A stretch of DNA of 64,000 nt from Fluviispira multicolorata (GTDB taxonomy: Bacteria > Bdellovibrionota_B > Oligoflexia > Silvanigrellales > Silvanigrellaceae). Numbering within the stretch: position 1 is the first letter of the stretch; each line of letters begins with the position of its first letter. The position numbers were made by a program, and so were the translations under genes. Positions 26,378-35,006 of this stretch are shown here, piece after piece. The stretch covers positions 124,001 through 188,000 of the forward strand of contig NZ_WFLN01000009.1 of the NCBI RefSeq assembly GCF_009208585.1. The letters run 5' to 3'. A model generated the notes under the pieces. That model searched no databases. It worked only from the letters and a program-made list of their open reading frames with translations, and was not told the origin of the DNA.

Positions 26378-27529
26378 ATGGCTGAAGAACTCGGATTTTC
26401 AAAAGGGCTCGCGGGTGTCGTTGCAGATGCAACCTCTGTAAGCCAAGTTCAGGGTGAAGATGGACGTCTTATTTATCGTGGTATTTCTATTGAAGAGCTT
26501 GCTGAAAAATCAACATATGAAGAATGCGTTTATTTTTCTCTTTACGGAAAAATGCCCACAAAAAATCAATTAACAAAATTCAATACTGAATTAAGACACA
26601 ATCGTGTTCTTCCAAAAGCAGTTGAAGCAGTTATTGCTGCGGCTCCACGTTCTGCACACCCAATGGCAGTTTTACAAGCGGCTGTTGCTGCTATGGGGTT
26701 TGATGAACAACCTGTTAATTTAAAAAATGAAGAAGCAAATATTCATAATGCCATTAAAATAATTAGCCAATTAGCTACTGCTGTTGCACACATTTCTAGA
26801 GATCGGCGCGGGCTTGCAGCTGTGTCTCCAAATACAGAAATGTCACATGCAGAAAATTTCTTATATATGCTTCATGATAAAGTACCAAACAAAGAAGAAG
26901 CACGTATTTTCGATGTTGCCTTAATTCTTCATCTTGATCATGACTTCAATGCTTCTACTTTCTCAGCACGTGTAGTTGCTTCAACTGAAGCTAAACTTTC
27001 TCTTTCCATTTCTGCTGCTATAGGCGCTCTCTCTGGACCATTGCACGGTGGTGCAAATGAAAAAGTTCTTGAAATGGCAGATGGGATTGGCGCTCCTGAA
27101 TATGCGAAAGAATGGGTATTGAATGCTATTGCAACAAAAGCAAAGGTTATGGGATTTGGTCACCGCGTTTACCGCACTATGGACCCACGTGCAAAAGTAT
27201 TGCGTGGTATGCTTGAAAAACTCGTTGCTACAAAAAGTGATAAGAGCACTTACGAAACCCTTCGCATCGTGCATGACACTATGATTGAAGAATTGGGCAA
27301 AACTTCAAAAGACTATATTTGGCCGAACGTCGACTTCTGGTCTGGTTCACTTTATCGCCTAATGGACATTGATTCTATTGATTTTACCCCTATTTTTGCT
27401 GTTTCTCGTGTGGCGGGCTGGTCTTCGCACATTATCGAAATGTGGCGTGACAACCGAATTTATCGTCCTTCAGCAAAATATGTTGGTCCAACCGATGCTA
27501 AATATACAGAAATAAAAAATAGAAAATAA
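26378..27529 (+). CDS. gltA: Citrate synthase (short type; 2-methylcitrate synthase possible)
   Basis: A 383-residue enzyme. Catalytic residues are visible: H223 in GPLHGGANE, H262 in GFGHRVYRT and D319 in NVDFWSGSLY. The N terminus GLAGVVADATSVSQVQGEDGRLIYRG and the length are those of the short bacterial/archaeal group, which includes both citrate and 2-methylcitrate synthases. Nearby propionyl-CoA genes use the methylmalonyl route, and no prpB or prpD is seen, so citrate synthase is the better call. TCGGAGGAT precedes the ATG and a strong terminator follows. Confidence 0.9.
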   Translation: MAEELGFSKGLAGVVADATSVSQVQGEDGRLIYRGISIEELAEKSTYEECVYFSLYGKMPTKNQLTKFNTELRHNRVLPKAVEAVIAAAPRSAHPMAVLQAAVAAMGFDEQPVNLKNEEANIHNAIKIISQLATAVAHISRDRRGLAAVSPNTEMSHAENFLYMLHDKVPNKEEARIFDVALILHLDHDFNASTFSARVVASTEAKLSLSISAAIGALSGPLHGGANEKVLEMADGIGAPEYAKEWVLNAIATKAKVMGFGHRVYRTMDPRAKVLRGMLEKLVATKSDKSTYETLRIVHDTMIEELGKTSKDYIWPNVDFWSGSLYRLMDIDSIDFTPIFAVSRVAGWSSHIIEMWRDNRIYRPSAKYVGPTDAKYTEIKNRK

Positions 27530-27560
27530 TTATTCTGTTTTTTATTCTTTTGTTAAAATG

Positions 27561-27595
27561 AGATTGATAGGTATTTTCCTATCAATCTTTTTTTT
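27561..27595 (+). terminator. Strong intrinsic terminator after gltA
   Basis: Eleven-base arms AGATTGATAGG (27561-27571) and CCTATCAATCT (27578-27588), 6-base loop and T-run to 27595. The next gene starts only 11 bases later, so its mRNA must begin at or beyond the terminator or rely on read-through. Confidence 0.85.
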
Positions 27596-27605
27596 GGGTT
27601 TGTAA

Positions 27606-28415
27606 ATGCTAGATAATCACTTAAAAATCAATGAGCCTGCAATTTTGTTTGATAGATATTCCTTATCAGTGGGCTTTATTTCTCCCATTCGTGAACTATC
27701 TTTTTCAATTCATGAAGGACAATCTGTTGCTATTATTGGTCCAGCAGGCTCTGGCAAGAGCATGCTGTTGTCAATTATTGCTCAATTTTTATGGGAAATT
27801 GATGATAAGTTTTTATTAAACTCTTTAAAACAAAGTGGAAATTTACAAATTCTTGGAATACCGCTTGGCGGAGAAAAGCCAATATCAAATATTTTAAAGA
27901 AAATATATACAAATGTTGTTTTAGTTTCAGAAAAAAGTGCATGGCTTCCTGTGTCTATTGCAGAAAATTTTGCACTTTCCCAGAGTTTAATTGGTGCAGA
28001 AAGTATATTAGAATTTCATGAATTAATTGATAGTTTACCTATCTCTCATCATAATAAAGCACAAATAGATTCTTTAGCAGAATTATTACCGAGTCAAGTA
28101 GAAGTTCCTTTTTTACAGCAACTTGCTATTATTCGTGCACTTATTCGCAAACCAAAAATATTATTGCTCGATGATGCATTTTTAAGAATGGATCCAGTTT
28201 TATTAAAGCAAACAGAAAATTTAATTTTGAATATGAGTGAAAAATCAACTCTTGTTTGGGCAACAAATGATCTTTTTCAAGCCAGTCGTGTAACCGATTG
28301 GACATTATTTATGCGACATGGAACCATGGTTGAATATACTCGAACGGCTCAATTTTTTACAAATCCCACAACTCGAGATGCAGAAAATTTTATTGCCGGG
28401 CGTGATGAAGTTTGA
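27606..28415 (+). CDS. PstB-like ABC ATPase with degenerate catalytic motifs
   Basis: A 269-residue ABC-type ATPase. Walker A GPAGSGKS is intact (residues 45-52), and the segment WLPVSIAENFAL and the tail DAENFIAGRDEV resemble PstB. Other motifs deviate: E109 stands near the Q-loop position, the LSGGQ signature is replaced by EVPFLQQ (166-172), the catalytic Glu after Walker B is Asp (D189-D190 in ILLLDDA) and the switch His is Asn (N221). No permease gene is adjacent. It may bind ATP without normal turnover, acting as a regulator. The phosphate link is by similarity only. Confidence 0.7.
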   Translation: MLDNHLKINEPAILFDRYSLSVGFISPIRELSFSIHEGQSVAIIGPAGSGKSMLLSIIAQFLWEIDDKFLLNSLKQSGNLQILGIPLGGEKPISNILKKIYTNVVLVSEKSAWLPVSIAENFALSQSLIGAESILEFHELIDSLPISHHNKAQIDSLAELLPSQVEVPFLQQLAIIRALIRKPKILLLDDAFLRMDPVLLKQTENLILNMSEKSTLVWATNDLFQASRVTDWTLFMRHGTMVEYTRTAQFFTNPTTRDAENFIAGRDEV

Positions 28416-28550
28416 CAAGTTTTATTCTCAATACTTTTCATTAATTTCATTTTGAAAAAATTAATTTTTTGATAGAAGTTTCTTATTGAGAAATAGTAAA
28501 AATATTGTTTCTTTATTAGAGTAAATGTATTAAATAAAAAGGTTTTTCAA

Positions 28551-29453
28551 ATGAATATTATATCTCATACTAACTCTAAAATTTCTATAAATGATTTAAT
28601 TGAGCAAAAAAAGCAAAAAATAATCAAAGAGTCTAATGGTGATCAAAGTATTATTAATAAAAAAATAACACTTCTTGAAGAATTTGTCTCATTTGATTTA
28701 GGTAAATTTTTACTACAGAATAAAGGTTTAAATGGCTATTGGACTGAATATATCTGTTCTTATCCAATTAGAAAGAAAAAGAATACTTTGAATCCATATG
28801 AAGTTAATTTTTTAGAAAAAATTCCAATATCTGTATCAACACAAGAAAGATATCAAATATTTAGCTCCGAAATAGCAAATTATTTTAAAGATGGAGTTCG
28901 CTTTGCTTCTCTTCCTTGTGGTCTCATGTCCGAATTCCTTACTCTAGAAACTCAAAAGGCAAAAGATTTTAAATTTATTGGTATTGATTTAGATGATATT
29001 GCTTTAGAGCAAGCAAAAAGTATTTCTTTAGTTAAAGGATTGAGTCAGTTTTGTGAGTTTTATAAAATGGATGCATGGGAACTTGATTTTAAAAATGAAT
29101 TTGATCTCTTAAGTAGTAATGGTTTAAATATTTATGAAAAAGATAATGACCGTGTTCTTCATTTATATAAATCATTCTATAAAGCCTTAAAAAAGAAAGG
29201 AACTCTCATAATAAGCACTTTGACTCCATCACCAATGGAATCTATGGAATCATCTTGGAATATGGATAAAATTAATCCAGAAGATCTACTTGTGCAAAAA
29301 ATAATTTTTGTCGATATCATTGAAGCTGCTTTTCAAGCAAGTAGAAGTGTACATTTTACTATAACTCAATTAATGCAAGCAGGCTTTTCAAATTTTAGAG
29401 TCTTGCCAGATTCGCGAGGAATGTTTGTAACAATTGTAGCCCAAAAAAGGTAA
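28551..29453 (+). CDS. Putative class I SAM-dependent methyltransferase
   Basis: A 300-residue protein. The methyltransferase core begins near residue 110: FASLPCGLMSEFLTL (motif I position, without the usual GxGxG), FIGIDLDDIALEQAKSISL (acidic end of strand 2), FYKMDAWELDF (motif II) and ALKKKGTLIISTLTP (motif post-III). The first ~100 residues are Lys-rich and unrecognised. Substrate unknown; small molecule is a guess from the lack of nucleic-acid binding features. It is separated by 135 bases from the ABC gene and probably has its own promoter. AAAGG precedes the ATG. Confidence 0.65.
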   Translation: MNIISHTNSKISINDLIEQKKQKIIKESNGDQSIINKKITLLEEFVSFDLGKFLLQNKGLNGYWTEYICSYPIRKKKNTLNPYEVNFLEKIPISVSTQERYQIFSSEIANYFKDGVRFASLPCGLMSEFLTLETQKAKDFKFIGIDLDDIALEQAKSISLVKGLSQFCEFYKMDAWELDFKNEFDLLSSNGLNIYEKDNDRVLHLYKSFYKALKKKGTLIISTLTPSPMESMESSWNMDKINPEDLLVQKIIFVDIIEAAFQASRSVHFTITQLMQAGFSNFRVLPDSRGMFVTIVAQKR

Positions 29454-29521
29454 ATAATCTTTTAAATATGTTACTTGCAAGCTGATTACTTTTAAAACAT
29501 AATATTTTATAGGCGGAAAAA

Positions 29522-29941
29522 TTGAAAAAACAAATAAGATTTATTTTAACTTCTGTTAGTATTTTACTCTCTATGTTTTGTGGTCTTGAAAATTCTTATT
29601 CACTTGAAGAAAATGTAAAGATTGAGGAGTGTTCTGATTTAAATTGCGTTCGAAGTCATATTGATGAGATAAACAAAGGAATTGTTTTATTACTTGCAAA
29701 AAGAATGCAATATGTTGTGCAAGCTGGTGAAATAAAGCTAAAAAATAATATCGTTACTGCTTATGATAAGAAGAGAGCGGAACTGGTTGTTAACAATGCT
29801 GAAGAGTTCGCTAAGGAAAAAGGTCTACCATCTGGATTTACAAAAGAAATTTTTCAAGTTATTGTTGATAAATCAAGAGATTTTGAGCAAATAAAAATGG
29901 ATAAAAAAAGTAATCTTGATAAAATTAAAACAAAGAAGTAG
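29522..29941 (+). CDS. Exported AroQ-type chorismate mutase
   Basis: A 139-residue protein with a TTG start. Residues 1-27 form a signal peptide ending at about ENSYS. The mature part has the AroQ pattern: VRSHIDEINKGIVLLLAKRMQYV, then VQAGEIK with the active-site Lys, and YDKKRAELVV with the conserved Asp, Arg and Glu. It rearranges chorismate to prephenate. A periplasmic or secreted location is unusual; exported enzymes of this type are known in some pathogens and Proteobacteria, their function being unclear. The last ~12 residues are Lys-rich. Stand-alone gene. Confidence 0.8.
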   Translation: MKKQIRFILTSVSILLSMFCGLENSYSLEENVKIEECSDLNCVRSHIDEINKGIVLLLAKRMQYVVQAGEIKLKNNIVTAYDKKRAELVVNNAEEFAKEKGLPSGFTKEIFQVIVDKSRDFEQIKMDKKSNLDKIKTKK

Positions 29942-29975
29942 TTTTATAGTTATCTGTAAGTTTAAAATCTCAAAA

Positions 29976-30188
29976 TTATTTAGCAGATTTAATTAATTCA
30001 ATGATTTTTTTCTTTATTTCGACAAATTTTGAATTATTAGCATTGCCAATTTTTCCTGCATCTGTATTACCTGTCGATAATATTTCATCTAATATTTTGA
30101 GCAGATCTTTTTGACCTTCTTCATAGCCTTCACTTCGCCCTTCTTTATATTCATGATTGTCTTTATGTGAATGCTTTTTGTGATTCAT
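29976..30188 (-). CDS. Small hypothetical protein, 70 aa
   Basis: A 70-residue charged protein not recognised. The N-terminal third is rich in His, Lys and Glu (HKKHSHKDNHEYKEG), the middle is EGYEEGQKDLLKILDEIL and the C terminus is amphipathic helix (KKIIELIKSAK). The EGRSEGYEEGQK wording resembles tails of transposase/nuclease-like Rpn proteins and is low in information. A good AGAAAGG precedes the ATG, supporting expression. It converges with the chorismate mutase gene. Confidence 0.5.
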   Translation of the reverse strand: MNHKKHSHKDNHEYKEGRSEGYEEGQKDLLKILDEILSTGNTDAGKIGNANNSKFVEIKKKIIELIKSAK

Positions 30189-30424
30189 AAAAATACCTTT
30201 CTAATTCATATGACTTTATGTATAAAATTATATTTGAGAATAGTATCGGAAAATAATTGAACTATTTGAGAGAATTTAAATGCTTTCAAGGCAATTGATG
30301 CTTGGATAACTTTATATTTATTATTGAATATATAATTAAATTAAAGATTTAATCGTGTTTTTTATTGAAATGCTAAATGTCATCTATAGAATATATTTTG
30401 ATTGGTATAGAAAATAGCTAAAAC

Positions 30425-31519
30425 TTATCCAAATTTTTTACGGTAATCTTGCATAAACTTAGCAAAAATAGAAGCAGACTCTAAACTCACACCATTGTAC
30501 ATGGAAGCTCTTATGCCCCCTATTGTTTTGTATCCTTTTATTTCAAGAATGCCCTGCTTTTTAGCTTCTTCTATAAAGTGTTCGTCTTGCTTTGCAGAAG
30601 ATAACTTAAAAACAAAATTATGCCGTGAACGATAGTTCTTATCGACATTAAAGATATAAAAACCAGCATCGATTTCATTGTAAACCATTTTTGCTTTTTC
30701 CAGTGCCCATTTTTCCATGGTGGAAACACCGCCGCAAGAGTCTATCCAGTTTAGCATTTTATTCATTGCAAATATTGGAAAAACAGGAGGAGTATTGAGT
30801 GCGCTTTTTGCATCGAAAATAGCGTGATACGTAAGAGCTTTTCCCACTCTATCAAGTTTTGTCAGTTCTCTGCTTTTTTCGAGTAGGTCATTGCGGATTA
30901 TAATTACAGAAGCACCTGCAATACCAAAGTTTTTCTGTGCACTTGCGTAGACAAGAGCAGTTGAATCCCAAGGAATATCCGTACGTGAGCCTAGTGAGCT
31001 TGTCATGTCGAGAACAACAGGAATGCCACCAAAGGTGGGTATGTCTTTATATTCCGTTCCATAAACTGTGTTGTTAACTGTGATGTGAACATATTTTGAT
31101 TTTTTTGGAATTTTCCATTCTTTGGGATTGCCTAAGGTAAAATAATCAGGTCTTCCATCATAAACTAAATGTACTTTTCGACCGCTGGCAAAGGCTTCTT
31201 CACAGGCTAAATGCGACCAAACTCCTGTTTCGGTATAAGCGATTTCGTCTTCAGGGGCAGAAAGATGTTGAGTGAGTAAGGAGAAATGTTGTTGTGCACC
31301 ACAGACAGAAAAAAGGAGCGAATGTGTATCGGGGACTTGAAAGGTTTTTTTTGCAAGGGCAAGAGTTTCTTGACTCAGGTTTTCATATTGCTTTGAGCGG
31401 TGGGATATTTCCATCACGCTGACACCTATACCAAAGGTATCAAGTAATTCTTCTTTAATTTGATTTCGAACAACTTCAGGTAAGCGAGCTGGCCCAGGAC
31501 TAAAATAATGTACATTCAT
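30425..31519 (-). CDS. serC: Phosphoserine aminotransferase
   Basis: A 364-residue class V PLP aminotransferase beginning MNVHYFSPGPARLPEVV (start at 31519 with upstream GGGG; a TTG five codons earlier is unlikely). The FSPGPA opening, GIGVSVMEISHRS and the PLP Lys K196 in YASAQKNFG are SerC landmarks, and PVFPIFAMNKMLNWI and GGIRASMYNGV complete the family pattern. It makes O-phosphoserine from phosphohydroxypyruvate and also acts in PLP synthesis in some bacteria. Single gene on its strand. Confidence 0.94.
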   Translation of the reverse strand: MNVHYFSPGPARLPEVVRNQIKEELLDTFGIGVSVMEISHRSKQYENLSQETLALAKKTFQVPDTHSLLFSVCGAQQHFSLLTQHLSAPEDEIAYTETGVWSHLACEEAFASGRKVHLVYDGRPDYFTLGNPKEWKIPKKSKYVHITVNNTVYGTEYKDIPTFGGIPVVLDMTSSLGSRTDIPWDSTALVYASAQKNFGIAGASVIIIRNDLLEKSRELTKLDRVGKALTYHAIFDAKSALNTPPVFPIFAMNKMLNWIDSCGGVSTMEKWALEKAKMVYNEIDAGFYIFNVDKNYRSRHNFVFKLSSAKQDEHFIEEAKKQGILEIKGYKTIGGIRASMYNGVSLESASIFAKFMQDYRKKFG

Positions 31520-31622
31520 AAAAACCCCATTCAATGAAAAAATACATTTTATTTATTTATCAGTATAATTTTTTAAAAGCGAGTCGAGGAATGAATTTTA
31601 AAGAAGAATTTTGAATAAAGAT

Positions 31623-32186
31623 TTAAAATTTTAAAGAGGCTACCATAATCCCAAATTGATTTTTACCTATCCAAAATGCAGGCACCGCAAAAGCAATGTT
31701 GCTGCCTTCTCCAACGATGAGAGCTCCAGCTTTTGGCAGTGTGTGCGAAGCCTTCGCTGTTTGCTTATTTTCTTGCCTTTTAGCAGGATTATATCCTTGG
31801 CCGGGAATAGTTGGCGGCATGCTATAAAAGTAGTTTTCTTCATTTTCCGGAGCATAGTTAAAATATGAATTTTTTTTGCTGTGTGAGACACCATAAATAC
31901 CATAAGCACTTCCCATCATAAACCCAATAGATGCGCCTCCTGCAACGATTCTAAGGTTATCTAAGGGGGAGTTTGAAAGAAAAGGGAGAATTGCTGTTCC
32001 CATCATAGCTCCAAAAAGTGCTCCGTAACCACCTGCCACAAAGATATCTCGCATGTCATCTTCACTTGTGTACATTTCTTGAGCTTGACATGAGAGAGAA
32101 GTAAAGCATGTGAACAGTAAGGACGTTCCAATTAAGAAGGTGGTTCTGAGCTTATTCTTTAGGCTCTTTAGGATACAAACCTTCAT
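31623..32186 (-). CDS. Hypothetical exported protein with glycine-rich hydrophobic segments
   Basis: A 187-residue protein starting MKVCILKSLKNKLRTT at 32186, fixed by GGAGG upstream. A signal peptide (about 1-36) ends near SCQAQ; the Cys in LSLSC could be a lipobox but is followed by QAQ typical of a signal peptidase I site. Two Gly/Ala-rich hydrophobic stretches follow (GGYGALFGAMMGTAILPF and GGASIGFMMGSAYGIYG), with the pattern of glycine-zipper outer-membrane or periplasmic proteins. The C terminus forms beta-like strands (NQFGIMVASLKF) and ends in Phe, suggesting outer-membrane association. Confidence 0.6.
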   Translation of the reverse strand: MKVCILKSLKNKLRTTFLIGTSLLFTCFTSLSCQAQEMYTSEDDMRDIFVAGGYGALFGAMMGTAILPFLSNSPLDNLRIVAGGASIGFMMGSAYGIYGVSHSKKNSYFNYAPENEENYFYSMPPTIPGQGYNPAKRQENKQTAKASHTLPKAGALIVGEGSNIAFAVPAFWIGKNQFGIMVASLKF

Positions 32187-32359
32187 AATACCTCCATTAA
32201 GGTTTTTAGAGTCGTTTTTACTTATTTTATTTTTGCATAAATAAGATTGAATTATAATAGTCAAACAATAATTAGGTAAATAATTCCTTTTTTTGTCTCG
32301 TATTTTTTAACTGTTCCAAAGCAATCTTAGAGGAGTAAGATTTTTTTTTATAAGTTTGC

Positions 32360-32388
32360 TTGACAAGGTTGGTCGTCATAGTTTAACC
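32360..32388 (+). promoter_or_regulatory. Probable promoter of the tRNA cluster
   Basis: A perfect TTGACA (32360-32365), 17-base spacer and TTTAAC (32383-32388) sit 20 bases before the first tRNA, in sigma-70 geometry. Confidence 0.6.
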
Positions 32389-32408
32389 ACATCTTCACTG
32401 AGATGTAG

Positions 32409-32484
32409 GCTGGCTTAGCTCAATTGGTAGAGCACCTGATTTGTAATCAGGCGGTTGGGGGTTCAATTCCCTTAGCCAGCTCCA
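32409..32484 (+). tRNA. tRNA-Thr (UGU anticodon)
   Basis: Acceptor arms GCTGGCT and AGCCAGC pair; the anticodon stem CTGAT/ATCAG encloses a loop with TGT; the T-arm has GTTCAAT. CCA is encoded at 32482-32484. First of four tRNAs in a row. Confidence 0.95.
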
Positions 32485-32489
32485 TTTTC

Positions 32490-32575
32490 GGGGAGGTTCC
32501 AGAGTGGCTAAATGGGGCGGACTGTAAATCCGCTGTCTTACGACTTCGGCAGTTCGAATCTGCCCCTCCCCACCA
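32490..32575 (+). tRNA. tRNA-Tyr (GUA anticodon)
   Basis: Acceptor GGGGAGG pairs with CCTCCCC; the anticodon loop is CTGTAAA with GTA; a long variable arm, as expected for bacterial tRNA-Tyr, is followed by GTTCGAATC. CCA is encoded. Six bases after tRNA-Thr. Confidence 0.95.
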
Positions 32576-32596
32576 TTTTCCAAAAGTTTTTTATGC

Positions 32597-32673
32597 GCGG
32601 GTGTAGCTCAATTGGCTAGAGCGTCAGCCTTCCAAGCTGAATGTTGAGGGATCGTGCCCCTTCACCCGCTCCA
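32597..32673 (+). tRNA. tRNA-Gly (UCC anticodon)
   Basis: Acceptor GCGGGTG pairs with CACCCGC; anticodon stem TCAGC/GCTGA with loop CTTCCAA gives TCC. CCA encoded at 32671-32673. The T-loop reads GGATCGTGCCC, which departs from the usual GTTCGA start (ATCG replaces TTCG). Confidence 0.93.
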
Positions 32674-32767
32674 TTCCTTCGACCTTAGCCCTTTTCTTGT
32701 GGTTGAGAGTATTTATCCCCCAAGTAAAAGTTTATTCTAATTAGCTAAGACGATGTCTATGCGTTTT

Positions 32768-32842
<75 letters not shown>

Positions 32843-32972
32843 TCTTTTTGTCAATAAAAATTCCTTTGCTAGAAAAATTCTAAAATAATTGGTACGGATT
32901 TGAGTGACTCGTCGCTCTGTTTTTTTGCAATGGAACACTTCTCTTTTCTTTTATTATATTTTAAAGGTATTT

Positions 32973-34379
32973 ATGCTTCTTGAAAATGAAAATAATAAGG
33001 TCTTAAAAGCAATTCTCGTCGGTATTTCTTTACCCGGAACAAGTGATCTCGAAAATAAAGAATCATTAAAAGAGCTTGAAAGATTAGTACAAACTCTTGG
33101 TTTTCAGGTTATTGGTTCAACTCAGCAAAAGCGTCGTAATCTTTCCGGTGCTATTCCGTTAGGAGAGGGTAAACTTAAGGAAATTGCAAAAATTACGGGT
33201 GGAACAGGGGTGGTTAAATCTGCGGTTCCTCTTAGAAAGAATAAAGCTAAATTAAAATTAGAAGAAGAGCATGAGGCTGAAGAAGAGGAAGAAGAAATAT
33301 TTGAAGAAAGTACTTCTGAATATGAAGAAGATCATGAAAAAATCGTAGGAAAAGCTGAAGCTGTTGTTTTTGATTGTGAGTTGACTCCATCTCAAATCAC
33401 TCATTTACAAAGTGCATTTGGAGTTGAGGTTCTCGACAGAACTGGTGTTATTGTTGAGATTTTTAGTCGACATGCCAAGACAAGAGAAGCTCGTTTACAG
33501 GTTGAAATTGCAAAATTAAAGTATTTAGCTCCTCGCATTCGTGAGGCTGGACAAAGTGAAAGACAAGGAAGTGGAGCGGGCGCACGTGGCGCAGGTGAAA
33601 CTGCCGTCGAGCTTGATAAGCGGAGAATTCGTGATAGAATTGCAGAACTTCGCCGAGAAATTGCTTCTATTCAAAAAGAACAAGGTAACAGAAGAACAAA
33701 ACGTTCTGATCAACCTTGCGTTGCTCTTGTTGGATACACAAATGCGGGTAAATCATCTTTAATGAGAAAGCTTACTGGCAGTGAGGTTCTTGTTGCAGAT
33801 AAGCTCTTTGCAACACTTGACACTACTGTTCGTTCTCTTTATCCAGAAACGCATCCACGCATTTTAATTTCTGATACAGTTGGTTTTATTAAAAAACTTC
33901 CTCATGATTTGGTTGCTTCTTTTAGATCTACATTAGACGAGGCTTTAAATTCTTCATTACTGCTGTTTGTAGTTGATTCATCAGATATATCTTGGAAATC
34001 TCAGCTTGAAGTGACAAAAGCTGTTTTAAGTGAGATTGGTGTAACAGATGAGACTCCTGCAAGACTTGTGCTAAATAAAATAGACAATTTAACTAAAGAG
34101 GAACTTGCACACTTAAAGAGTGAGTTTCCAGATGCTCTTTTCATTTCGACTAAAAGTGAAAAAGATATAGAATTTATGCATCATTTTATTAGAGACTTTT
34201 TTGAGCAAGATATGCTTGAGGTTGATTTATTTGTTTCTTATAATATAAAAGGTGTTATCGGTGAGATTCGAAGTTTATTTCGCGTATTAAATGAGAAACA
34301 TGAAGATGAAGGAATAATTTATAAAATTAGAGGTAAAAAAGAAACTATTGAAAAAATAAAAAAGATCCATAACCTCTAG
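32973..34379 (+). CDS. hflX: GTPase HflX with an acidic insertion
   Basis: A 468-residue ribosome-associated GTPase. The start MLLENENNKVLKAIL (32973) has AAAGG upstream. N-terminal HflX domain with AILVGISLPG and GSTQQKRRNLSGAIPLGEGKL; G-domain with GYTNAGKSS (254-262), DTVGFIKKLPHDLVASFRSTLDEA and NKID; and the linker motif GAGARGAGETAVELDKRRI that defines HflX. It splits stalled ribosomes under stress. Unusual: residues about 97-124 are an almost unbroken acidic insertion (runs of Glu) within the N-terminal domain, absent from most HflX proteins. Confidence 0.94.
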   Translation: MLLENENNKVLKAILVGISLPGTSDLENKESLKELERLVQTLGFQVIGSTQQKRRNLSGAIPLGEGKLKEIAKITGGTGVVKSAVPLRKNKAKLKLEEEHEAEEEEEEIFEESTSEYEEDHEKIVGKAEAVVFDCELTPSQITHLQSAFGVEVLDRTGVIVEIFSRHAKTREARLQVEIAKLKYLAPRIREAGQSERQGSGAGARGAGETAVELDKRRIRDRIAELRREIASIQKEQGNRRTKRSDQPCVALVGYTNAGKSSLMRKLTGSEVLVADKLFATLDTTVRSLYPETHPRILISDTVGFIKKLPHDLVASFRSTLDEALNSSLLLFVVDSSDISWKSQLEVTKAVLSEIGVTDETPARLVLNKIDNLTKEELAHLKSEFPDALFISTKSEKDIEFMHHFIRDFFEQDMLEVDLFVSYNIKGVIGEIRSLFRVLNEKHEDEGIIYKIRGKKETIEKIKKIHNL

Positions 34380-34849
34380 TTCATTTTTTTAAGTGATACA
34401 GACTGCTTTTTCTTTTTTTATCAAGAAAATTTATATGATAATCTTCTCATTTCTTTAGTCTCTAAGCAACCCAATTGGTTTAAGAACAATAAAAAATAAA
34501 TGTATTTGTCATAAGAATAAGCATCTTCTTCGGACTGCCATATCTTTTAAAATAATTCATATTGCTAAAATTATTGACAACAATCAAAGGTATGCAGATT
34601 TTTAGATGACAAGTTAAGGAAAAAGCAGAGATCAAAAGAACTTTTTCATGCTATACAGAGAAAATATTTATTATTTTTTCGTGAAGTCAGAAATCAGAAC
34701 TTGCATTTTAAAATTACTTGAGTTTATAACACACCCAGAAACAAACGTGTTCGGATTAAGGTTTCTATTCCAACCTATAAAAAAATCCCTACCTTTGATC
34801 TCTCGCCTTAGCATTGTCCTCACTTATATTTACATTCCACTTTTCTTCC
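34380..34849. other. Intergenic region after hflX
   Basis: About 470 bases with no convincing gene. A plus-strand frame from 34648 to 34896 lacks a ribosome site and runs into the terminator-like element, so it is not called. A TTGACA at 34574-34579 has no clear -10 partner at the right distance. The region could be the 5' part of a small RNA that ends at the adjacent GC-rich element. Confidence 0.35.
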
Positions 34850-34904
34850 TCAGAAGAACGACGCAGAGGGTCCGCACCGAACGGCAGGCCTTCTGATTTT
34901 TTTT
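34850..34904 (+). ncRNA. GC-rich terminator-like 3' end of a possible small RNA
   Basis: Arms TCAGAAG (34850-34856) and CTTCTGA (34890-34896) enclose a 33-base GC-rich loop with internal pairing (GGTC with GGCC), followed by eight T (34897-34904). This is the most GC-rich stretch in the neighbourhood. No gene ends just upstream, so it is more likely the end of an independent transcript than of hflX, 470 bases away. RNA family not recognised. Confidence 0.4.
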
Positions 34905-34966
34905 ATTTTAAAAAAAATAATTTTTATATAAACTCATTGCATTCTAATTTGACATCGCTTACGTTA

Positions 34967-34981
34967 TTAAAGTTACTTTAA
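34967..34981. promoter_or_regulatory. 15-bp palindrome in the promoter of the basic microprotein gene
   Basis: TTAAAGT-T-ACTTTAA is an exact 7-1-7 inverted repeat, overlapping the probable -10 region behind a TTGACA at 34949-34954. It is a candidate operator 26 bases before the start codon of the 43-residue gene. Confidence 0.4.
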
Positions 34982-35006
34982 CATAACAATTCAAAAGGAG
35001 ATTGCG

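Noticed and set aside
34648..34896. Plus-strand open frame of 82 codons
   Set aside because: No ribosome site, no recognisable motif, and its end lies inside the terminator-like element; the region is better seen as non-coding.
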